In this document: positions 49,101-61,100 of the stretch, one piece after another
Numbering within the stretch: position 1 is the first letter of the stretch
Layout of the letters: every line of letters starts with the position of its first letter
Assembly: GCA_963965975.1 (NCBI GenBank)
Contig: OZ014418.1
Span: 3,236,775 to 3,300,774, forward strand
Source of the DNA: Xestospongia bergquistia
Lineage: Eukaryota; Porifera; Demospongiae; Haplosclerida; Petrosiidae
Direction of reading: 5' to 3'
Length of the DNA stretch: 64,000 nucleotides
The notes under the pieces: model-generated
What the model was told of the DNA's origin: nothing
Databases searched by the model: none
What the model saw: the letters and a program-made list of their open reading frames with translations, nothing else
Position numbers and translations under genes: made by a program

Positions 49101-52100
49101 TCAACAATAACTTCAACTTTATCATCGTCATTCTCCCAATAAATGCCATTTGTCCATACATCACATCGACGAGCTAACATTTGGACTTGTGGATCACCAG
49201 CAATTTTTCCAGCTTTGTTACGACGTGGAAGACAAAAAATGTAGGAAAGGCTAAAAAGGAGAAGATGAAGAAACCGTGTTGAGAGAAATTGGTTAGGATC
49301 AGGACACCAGAGGCACCATCCCAACCCATTTTCTATTTTAATATCTGTAGGGGGGTTAGCATTAATGAGGGATGGAAAAAATAACAGTTCATCTGATGGC
49401 AGAGGAACTGAAGCTGATATATTGGTTTTGAACATTTGTAGTGTATTAGTTTGTAAAACATGACAGAACTGAAGACTTCTAAGAAACCCAATTAACATAT
49501 GAATATCGTGCTTTGGAAATAATCTTTCCAGAACAGATGTAGGCACAATACCAGTATTACTAGCAATATCTTGATGGGCATGTTGGATTTCTTTTGGAGC
49601 AAAAAGGACACCATTGACTTCAGTGAGAAGAGCAGCTCTGTCAATAACTATCCAACTTTGAGCATCATCCTCATTTTTAAGGAATAAGATGAGACCTTTG
49701 TCACATAAAGTTGTTAGGAATTCCAATAAGACTGATCTTTCTGAAGGAAGTGAAGGGTCATCACGCTCTCTTAATGTGATACATAGCTTCTTTAAACTAA
49801 TAGCTACAATATTATCTTTGCTTCGAAGCAATTGCAAGAACGAGAATTGAACGTGACAGTAGAAACTAATTTTATTAGACTGATCAAGTACAGCTTTGCA
49901 GCTATAAGAAAGCATAGCAACAAACTCCTTGACACCTTTTCCACCAGGACGATGACATTCCATAGGTAAGAACCCACCGTATTCTTGTGAATGATCAGCT
50001 TTTTCAGCAACTTCAGCAACTACTTTTGATATTTCGTCACAACCATTGGTCATCTCATCAAGTCGACTTCCAATGACAAGTATTTGAGATGGCCTTGAGC
50101 TTGATAAACAAAGACTGACGTTCTTTATAAAATTAAACCAGTAATATAAATCACACTTAACGATGTGGAGATCGTCGGTCATCTTGGAAAGTATTGCAAA
50201 AACAGCAGGCGTGCTTAGCATGAGGTTTTCAAGAATGGCTGCATGACTACTGTAATACTCCTTATGCCCTGCAAGATCATAAAGGACAATATTTCCCACT
50301 TCATGACTTGAAAAGGTATGTGCATTAATTCCAGTAGTAAGTAAATCTACTGGAATAGGATCAGATGTGTCAAAGTCATAGTTAGGTGGCTTCTTAGCTC
50401 GTTCCATAATGACTGCTGCAAGTGAACTTTTACCTGCACCAGTGTTACCACAAAAAAAAACTTTGCTATAGGATTCTACAGGAAAGTCTTTTCGACATTG
50501 CTCAAAAGGCTCAAACATCTTTAAAATGCCAAAACGATTTATGTTGTCATGATAAACAAGCTCCATTGCTGTTTGATTGTGTAGGTTCTTAGCAATTGGA
50601 TTGACTTTTCCTGATGACAAAAGGGATTTCACAACATCACCATAACAACCCTGGCAAGCAGCATGAAGGGGTGTATCACCAATCTAAAAAAACAATATGT
50701 ATTTCCAGTCAACTGTAGTGATTAACATTCTATTTATTTTAGATTAAAACCATGACAATTAGAATTACTTTATTAATATCTAAATTTGAAAGCATTTTGT
50801 ATGTATTTTAGCTAGTTAATTATTATGTCACAAACCAACAATAAGATTTTTGTACTAATTAAAACATTGGTAGAATATTTTTGAAGAAATGAGAATTAGA
50901 CATTTTGAAAAAAGGCTCAATTCTCCATATATTAGTGATTTTTTTTCAGAAAAGCTTTAAAATGTATCTAATGAATTGTGTGCTTACTTCCTACAATAAT
51001 GTTTTGAGTAAGTTGGTTAAAATGTTTTGGGACATAGCATATGTTCTATATTAATCTTATTAATGAATAAACCATTAATGCATGTCACAACTTACATAAT
51101 CAGCAATGTCAGGGTTAGCACTGTTATTAAGAAGAAGCTGAACACATTCATTACTTCCTATCTCAGATGCAATGTACAAAGCAGTTTGGCCATTCTATGT
51201 AAATGTAAAAGCACAAATAACAAATGATTGTTAGTGTACAATTATATGTCAAAAATGTATTTCAATAAAATGCTACATCGTCCTTGTAACTAGTGACATT
51301 ATGAGGGAGAAGTTCTAATAGTATTAAAGAAATGTTAGACCAATATATTATACATTTGTTTATTTAATGAATAAACCATAAATGCATGTGACAACTTATA
51401 TAATTAGCAATGTCAGGGTTAGCACTGTTATAAAGAAGCTGAACACATTCATTATTGCCAATCTTGGATGCAATATGCAAAGCAGTTTGGTCATCGTATG
51501 TATACATAAAGGCATATAATAGAAATGATTGTTAGTGCATATATAAATGACATAAAAGTCTTTGAAAAAATGTTACATCTTTCCCTCTCACTACAGAAGT
51601 TTTGAGTTATAGTCTTCATCCTTAGGCTGCTGTGTGCTTACATAATGAACACATTTGAGTCAAACTATAACTATCACTAAGTAGCTGAATTTTTTTTCTA
51701 TAACATGTTAGAGTTGACATGATATAAAAAGGTTCAAAGTATCAACAAGCTGTTACAACTTACTAAATAACTGAATCAGATATAACATAGCACTTTATCA
51801 GATACAAGGCTGTGACATAACTTTGAAATTCTATGGTAATTATTTAAGGGACACACACATTATATATAATCCAACACAGATCATACTGTATTTCACATGT
51901 GTTTTGCTGTAACATTAACAAATCATGGGTTGTTGGCTGTTGGAATTTACATCACAACACCTGTACCTGCCATATAACCCTCATGGTTGTGTATGTATAC
52001 TTAACACTATCAATTACAAGTCAGCATACTTTGTCTCCAATGTTAACATTAGCTCCCCTGGACAGAGCATCCTTAGCACCTTCCAAATTTCCTTTTCTTA

Positions 52101-55100
52101 AAGACTCTAAAAGTAAAGTGTCCTATATAGAAAGGTAAAGTTTCTTACTTTTAATATTAAACAGATTACTCTTTCAGAATTATAAGATGTACATACACTC
52201 ACATAAAATGCTTATACTTGAGTATGTATGAACTTCTAAATGTGAAACTAATTTGATACACTAAAAAATGTTCATTCAATAAAATATTCTTACTATAACC
52301 CAAACAATGTTTACTAATTAATTGCTGTACATGTTTGATTTATAGGATGTATATATGTGCATATTTATATATATTAAATGCTACAATTACATAAAGTGTA
52401 CATCACAACAAGCACTACAAATATAGAGCAAGTTAAAGAAAGATTTGGTGCATAATACATTCAAATGTTACAAACATATGACTTACAGCCTGTACAGCTT
52501 CTAAATTGTTGGCATTAGCATTAACTAACATCTTTGCAATGACATCATTTTTAGTCCAATAAGCTGCATGAAGTGCTGTACGTCCATACTAAATGATAAT
52601 TATGACCAAGATATGTGATAAGTCAAAATAAACAAATAAGCAAAAACATGATATAAAGATCAAAGGCTAAAAAATTTTGGATACTTCTCTATTAAATGTT
52701 TTTAAGCTAAACAATTGACCAAAATTAGTCTCTCCTGAAGCTTTACCTAATACCACAGTGTCATATGAAAGTTATTATTGTGTACTACATGCTCATGGTC
52801 ACATTACAAAGATACAAGGTCCACAATTATACCACCAAAGTACTAGTCAAGCCTAATTTTGATCATTGACAGTAAAGACCATATAAAGTTAGAGAAGGTT
52901 TGCAATTTCTGTTTCTTCTGAATTTAAGTACTATTTAAGTTTAATTCCAAATTGATTATGAGACTATTATGTGGTATTAATTAGTAGACAGTGCGCATGC
53001 TCAAATGGAAAAGAAAGCACATGATCCTTGTTGACTTTTGAGTTAGTTTTTAAAAATTTATTGTTGTTTTGCTGCATACTAACATTAAACTTAAGTTAGT
53101 TAAATATCATGACAAATGGCAACAAGGATGATTATAGATCCTATAGAGAAATTCAACCTCAACGTGGAAAGCATCACAGCCTACCTTGAACAAATAGATG
53201 TCTATCTTAAGGTAAACAAAACGGAGGACAATGTGAAAGCCTTGGTGTTTATCAACACTATTGAAAAAAAGAACTATACACATTTAAGGAATCCTTTAGG
53301 TCCAGAAAACTCATGGATCAAAGGTTTGGAGAAACTGTCAGATACTTTCATTAGTTATCTTGTGTACATATACTGGTGAACTAATTCCATTACAATGAGA
53401 AATAACAGCTATTGTTTAGTATGAAGATGAAGTGAAGACTGTTACTAGTTTTCATGGAAGGAAGTGAGCCATCCTTATTAGGATGAGACTTGCTATACTC
53501 ACTCAAGTTGAATTGGGCAACAATAGTGATGACTAATTTAAAATCTACTATAGCACTGAAGCTGGAAAGTGTACTAAAAAACGAAGAAGTGTTTCTGAAG
53601 GAATTTTGAGAAATGAAGAATGTTAAAGCAAAATTGAAAGTAGAGGCTGACTCCCCTCCAAAGTTTTTCAAGCCTTACCCAGTATTATTTCCAATTAAAG
53701 AAATTATAGGACAGGAACTTGATAGATTGGAGAGTAAAGAAATATTAGAAGAAGTGATCTAGAGTGAATGGGATGAGCAGCTTACGTAGTACCTGTACCG
53801 AAACCCAATATTAAAATATGTCTATGTGTAGATTATAAGATGACTGTTAATCCTGTATTAGAACCAGACCAGCATCTTTTACCGAAGCCTGAGAATTTGT
53901 TTATAGCTCTCACAGGAGGCAATACATTCTTCAAACTAGACCTCAAGGAAGCCTATCAAAAAGTACTGTTTGAGGAAGATTCTTGTAAATTTCTTAACAT
54001 TAACACTCACCAAGGACTATATTCGTTACATAAGGATACCTTTTGGCATTTCATCAGCACCAAACATGTTTCAGAAAGTAATGGAGAGATTACCGCAAGG
54101 AACAAATGGTGCTATACGTTTCGTTGATGATGTCCTAATTACAGGTCAAGATCATAAACAACATCTGAACAATTTAGCATAAGTTTTCAGAATGTTGCAA
54201 AATCATAAAAAATCAAGTGAAGACAGGAGGAAAAGGAGTATTTCTACAGAGTTCTGTTTATCTTTTAGAGTACAAGATTGATAGGAGTGGCATTCATACT
54301 ACCAAAGAGAAAGGGGATGCCATTCGAAAGGCCCCTAGGCCATAAAACCAACAGTAATTGAAGTCTTTTCTAAGACTACTCCATTATTATGGCAAGTTCA
54401 TTTCAAAACTCTCATTGTTGCTTCATCCATTAAACAAACTGTCAAAGAACCAAAATAGGAATTGGATGTCAGAATTTGAGAGAGTTTTTGTGTTAGCTAG
54501 GAGCAGCTAGTGGAGGCACCTGTTTTAGCACACTAAGACCCACAACTACCACTTCAACTGCCATGTGACACATCTGCTGATGAAGTTGGACCAGTAATAA
54601 TACAAGTGTATCAGGATGGATCAGAACGACCAAACACTTTTGCCTCATACATGTTATTAAGTAGTGAATGGAATTATGCTCAATTAGACAAAGAAGCTTC
54701 ATCCTTAGTTTTTGGAATAAAACATTTCACTTGTATCTGTACTGCTGTAAATTTACCATTTATACTGATCTTAAATAGCTAACAACCATATTGGGACCCA
54801 AGCAAGGTATACCTATTCTTGTTTCAATGACAGGCACTTTTTCTAGCTACCTGAAACTGATATCCAGTATAAACCAAGAAATGACCATGCAAATGCAGAT
54901 GGACTATTTGGGTTACCAGTAGAGACTCAAGAAGAGCATGTTATTGGAAAAGCAGCAGTCTTTAACATTAAGAAAATGGAACTCTTACCAACTATTGCTT
55001 TTCAATTCAACAATACAACTTGTTATGATCCTGTACTATGTAAAGCACTAAAACATGTAACAAAAGGGCTGGCCAAATACCATACACATCTCAAGTTATA

Positions 55101-58100
55101 TTATGATTGAAAAAAGGAATTGCCAATTGAAGACAACTGTTGCTTTAGGGTATTTGAGTTATTGTTCCATCTAAACTATGAGATCATGTTATGGAAGACA
55201 TACATCAGTCACATGTAAAAAGTGTTTTCACATGAAGTCTATATAATAAGCAAGGAGCTTTTTCTGGTAGGCCAAATTGGATGAAGACATAGAGGTGAGG
55301 GCAAAATCATGTATTCATTATAAATCTGTATAGTCAGCTTCACTCCTAGCTCTACTGCACCTATCAGTCTTGACACTCAACCATGGGAAAGGATCCATAT
55401 TGATAATGCCAGATCTTTCCTTAATACCCATTTTTTGGTCATGGTTGATGCACACTCCAAGTGGTTTGAACTCATATAAATGTCAAATATCAGAGCAAAA
55501 AGACCATCTTTTAATTAGGAATGTTATTTGTTAGATATGGACTTCCACATCAAGTAGTTTCAGACAAAGGTAACAGTTTGCTACAGAAGAATTTTGTACT
55601 TTTCTTAGTAGCAATGGTGTTAAACATAAGAGAAGTGCACCAAGTCATCCATCATTGAACAGGATGAAGAAAAGGTTTTTACAGACATATAAATAAATCT
55701 CTACCAGCAAACTAAGGTCAAATACCTCTCTAAATTCCAGCTCAGCACATTTCTCATGTAATATTGTAATACTAATCATAGCACAACAGGTGCTACCCTT
55801 ATGTGAATTAGTCTTAAAACATCAAATATGTACAAGATTTAACCTTCTCAACCTTGCAAGAGACCTGACAAGACAACAAACTATTAACAGTTTATTAAGG
55901 CAGTAAGAATATTCCTAGCTTGTCGTGTCATGTTTCAGAGGAGACTAATGACTCGGAGAAAGTCATTCTTGGCATAATATTAATAATCATGAAATACAGA
56001 AATATAGTATTCACAATAATTTTGGTTGTTAATAATTTTTACATTTGTTTAGGAAGTGCTATTGACAGAAATTTCAGTGAATTTCTTTTTGTATTTCATT
56101 TTTTATGATTTATGATCCGTAGAAACTTGAATATCTTATAAAAAAAACAAAATATATAAGAAATTGGTAGTAACAGAGAGAGTACAGAAGAACCTCTAAA
56201 TAAACGATAAGATTGCTGTTGAAAGTTAGAAAAAATTTACACTGAGTGAAACTGGACACAAACAATTCCTATGGATCCTTCATATCTAAAGAAACATTCT
56301 AAATGATGAAGTCACATGTATACATCAACTTCACATAGAATCTTTCGAAGCAACAGTATGGAACCAAAAATGTCTTCAACTAATTACAGACAAACATTTG
56401 TACTTATCATCCGGAAACCGGAGCTCAACCTCAACTGTATCTGGAATGACACCTTTTCAAGCTTGGAGTGGATAGAAGTCAAGCGTGAATAATCTGAGCG
56501 CAGCATATTCCCACATCCCAAAGGATGAAAGGAAGAAATTGAACCCGAAAGCATGAAGGTTTATCTTCCTTGGTTATGGAGATGTCACAAAAGGATAGAG
56601 GCTCTATGAACTGATTAAAGCTTGCGTAATTCACAGCCAAGATGTAGTTTTTGATGAAATCAGTTTAGGGTTTAAGATGGAGCAAATGAAAGATTTGGAT
56701 GGCATTAATCAACCTGCAGTTGAAATTGATGTGAGCACTGAGGAACCCTATTCTGAAGCTGAAGAAGAACAGACTGTTAATGAGGACGAGACAAACCCAG
56801 ATCAGTCTGATGAAGAACCCTCAACAGTGCTTTGTCATTCAGAACGAACTCAACAACGTCCAAACTACTACAGAACATGGATCTACACAGCTAAAGAACA
56901 AAGAAAAGGAACCTGTAACAGTGAAGGAAGCAATGTCCATTCCTGAAAAAGAAAAGTAGAAAGACACAATGGAAAAGGAGATAAGATCTATTAAAGCGAA
57001 TGAGGTCTGGGAGTTAGTTTAGCTACCAAAGGGTAAGAAGATCATTGACTCCAAATGGGTCTACAAACAGAAGGTTGACATTGATGGGTCTGTGGAAAGG
57101 TACAAGGCTCATCTTGTTGCTAAAGGCTATTCTCAGCAGTATGGATTAGACCATGATGAAACTTTTAGTCCAGTGGCAAGGTTCGAATCTTTACGAACAC
57201 TGCTTGCACTAGCTGTACAAGATGGTCTCCATGTACACCAGATGGATGTAACAACTGCTTTTCTTAAAGGAAAACTAAAGGAGGAGGTGTATATAGATCA
57301 ACCCAAAGAATTTGCAATATGAGGAAAGGAAAGTCTAGTGTGTAAACTCAAGCATAGCCTCTATGGATTAAAGCAAGCCCCAAGATGTTGGAACTTCATC
57401 ATTGACAAAAAACTGAAAGAAATAGGATTTGCTTAAGCAACCAGTGATCCCTGCATATACATCACAAAAAGAGGAGAGCTGTTCATAAATGAGATCTATG
57501 TTGATGACATCTTACTAGCTGGTAAAAGTGATAAGCGAATCAAGTTAGCCCTGGTAGAGAGATTTGATGTGAAGGTCTTAGGAGAACTCAACAACTTTCT
57601 ATGTGTCAAGAGAGTACAGAATCACTGAGCTGTTACTATCTGGATTGGTCAACCGACCTATACAAAAGGAGTCCTGAAGAAGTTCGGTATGGAGAACTGT
57701 AAACCCCTGACCACCCTTGTAAAAGTTGGTTTGAAGTTGACAAAAGGAACAGAAGCTAGTGAGTATGTTGACAGGACACACTATTAGTCAGCAGTTGGAA
57801 GTCTGCTGTATCTGTCGATGAGAACACGTCCAGACATTACTTTTGCAGTAAGCCTTACTGCACATTTTTGTTTGAAACCAACCTCTCAACATCTGACAGC
57901 AGTCAAGCAAATTGTTAGATACCTAAGAGGAACCACACACTATGGATTGCTGTTCAACAGAAATGGATCCAAAGCAATCATTGGATACTCTGATGCTGAT
58001 TGGAGTGGTGACACCTCTGACTGTAAGTCTATGACTAGTTACTTGTTCCAGATTGGTGGTACAGCTATCACATGGCAGAGTACAAAGAAATCGTGTGCTG

Positions 58101-61100
58101 CTCTGTCCATAGCAGAAGCAGAATATATAGCCTTATCTGGAGCTGCACAGGAAGCAATTTGGTTGAAGCAGCTTAATCAAGATCTAACTGAAATAAGTGA
58201 GCCTGTAGCAATTTATGTGGATAACCAGTCTGCCATTGCAATTGGTAAGAATCCTCAATTTCATGGAAGAGTGAAGCATATCAACATCAAGTATCACTTC
58301 ATATGAGAGCAGGTGAACAATAACAACATTGAAATATTGTCAAACGAGTGAAATGATCGCGGACTTGTAAACGAAAAGACTCAGAAGGATCAAATTTGAG
58401 AAGTTGAGGGAGGTGGCTGGGATAGTGCCCCCGAAGAAGTAAACAATCTACAAGTGAGAAGGAGTATTGGAGCATGACACTTTCGACCATTTACATAAGA
58501 TATTAATTAACCTATTACATATTGCTTTATTAATTTTAGTGGTGTTAATTATTGTTCTAGACTCTTCAAGAAATTTCTGGTTGCTAGATAGTTCTAGACT
58601 CTTCAGTTGATATATATAATTTGACTGATCTTTGTACCTTTTGTGTCTCTCTGATTCATCATTACTAAAAGACTTTAACACAACTGTGGAATTAATAGGA
58701 ACTCTGCTATATTTTGGTTTTGTGTCCTTGATCACAGTAATGTTGAAATAATCTACAAAGCCAATCCACCAACTATAATTGATAGAGTGAGATCTCTTTT
58801 GGGATTAATAACATATCGTGCAAACTTAAATTTTAGTGAAGTGTACTAGCCACTTAGAGAACTGACCAAAAAATGCTCATTTCCAATTGACACAGCAGCA
58901 CAATAATTCTTTCAATATTAAGACACAGTCATGACCTCTTTTGACCAAAACAAAGAAAATGAACTAATGAAAGATGCGTTTCTTTGGAAACCCATAAACA
59001 GAAGAGAGATTGGATGTCAACTTGAAGAAGTTGATTGGGCAGACTACAGGCTTTTGGTAGAACCAAAGAGGAATAAAAAGTAAGTAACAACTCAAACATT
59101 ATTCTCTGGGGGAACTGTATTGTGATACCAACATATCTACATCAAACAGCCATTTCATTAGCTCATAAAGGTCATCAAGTACTAGTAAAACCAAGAGACT
59201 ATTATGAGATATATGATTTCTAAGAATTGATGAAAAAATCAAAGAAATGATTGACAAGTGAATCCTATATCAGACCAACAGACCAAGAACCACCCAGACA
59301 CATTACAGATGTGTCCTGTAGAGTGTTATGGTTCTGGTGTAAAGGTTCTACCATCCAGTCAACTCAGGAGCTAAATCTGTGTCACCAAAGCAATTGAGTT
59401 TTCAAGAAACAATAATAACAACAGTTTAAAAGAAGAAATATTAAGAGGAGGTAGCAGAGGCATGGATGGAAGGTCCATTCCATCACAGTCACAAGGCTAG
59501 TTACCATATTACCATATCAGGCCAGTAGGTATTATCCCAAATCCTATCTACCTGGAAAGTACTGTCTGATAGTGGATCTGTCATATCACAGTAATGTCAC
59601 AGACTCTAATTGGTGTAGTCTCACGTATGCTACATTAGACCATGCAGCAGCATTTGTCAAAAAACTAGGTGGAAGATATCTATCTTCTGGAAAAGCTGGA
59701 ACTCTAGTCAGCTTACAGAAGTATTCCAGTATGCAACAAGGATTAACCATTCCTCGCTAACAAGTGAAGGACTGTATACACACGTTATCCTTCCATCTCA
59801 GTTATGCTTCCATCTCAGTTAAGCAGTAGCAGACATGCTTCTATGAGCTATGCATGGCAGGGGATGATACTGACCACTTGGCTCTAATGCATGTCAGCCT
59901 TTATTGTATAGTTGCAACATGCCTGCATGAACTGTCAAGCCTGTTTGTTCTATTTGGAGACATATATTAGTTTGTCTACAATTGTAAGAGTTACACTATA
60001 ACATGTATCTCAAAATGGATTTTAGGGTAGATCTGGTGTGGTGCTCCTCTTTATAGCAAGGGGGGATGGTCTTGGCAAGTTATCATGCTGGTTTACCTCA
60101 CCCTGAATGTGAGAATGTTCAGTCTGAATTGTCAGGTAACCTAGGTTATGGAGACGTTGCTCTGGTACTAAGAAAAGTGGTCAGAAATTTGCTCAGCAGC
60201 TGTCATAGCTGTCATAGTGGCAATGCTTCTGGCAACAGCTAAATGGTGAAGTGAATGGACCAAACTAGTTGTGCTATTTCAGTGTGACAGAGACAAGCTA
60301 TAGTTGCAGTGTACTCTAGCACTAGCAAGCATGTACATATCATGCATCTGGTGAATGTTCACTTTATACTAGCATAGTTCAGATTTACCTACAGGGCTTT
60401 CCACATACAAGGCACCATCAATATTATCACAGATTCTTTCAAGTATATAAGGATCATTTGGATTTATATCCTCCTTTCAGGATGTCATAACAGCAACACA
60501 AGTCAACTACAAGTTACTTCATCTATCATCAAAGACTTGAGTGCAGAGACTAGATCAGAACTAGAAATTCTTGTTGTCCAGTTCTGTACATAAGGTCTAG
60601 TTGAATCTACTCTCTGATGATCCTCTAAGTTTTCGTAAGAGATTTAGAAGATTTGTTTCAGTAATAATCTAGTTGTCTCACATTAACTCATAATATACTA
60701 TGTTTGTAATTGTCCTATTTAGCCAAGTAGAGGGTCAAGCAATTGTCCATAAAATCAGCTTTGCACAATTTACATATATCCAGGGGCAGCCAGGACCCAT
60801 TTATAGACACATTGACTTAGCTAGAACAAGTCCTAAGAGGCATAAAGCAAATACATGGCGGCAATGCACTGTCCCCTAGATTATCCAGCAACTCCTCACA
60901 CTCAAAGTATAAAAAGTGGGCAGTATGTTGCATTGGGTTCTTGAGAAGTAGGAGTTCAAATTGAACTCCACAGCTTTTGATTCTTTGTCCTACCTTTGTC
61001 TCACAGGCTTTAGCAATTGACAGTAATTTAAGACATTCTATGTTCAGATTATGGTTGAAGGCATCTAAAACAGATCCTTTTAGGTTTGAGCAGATATATT

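Noticed and set aside
51400-51495. AT-AC (U12) splicing of the duplicate ankyrin exon
   Set aside because: The AC and AT belong to different introns and the donor does not match the U12 consensus; simple decay explains both.
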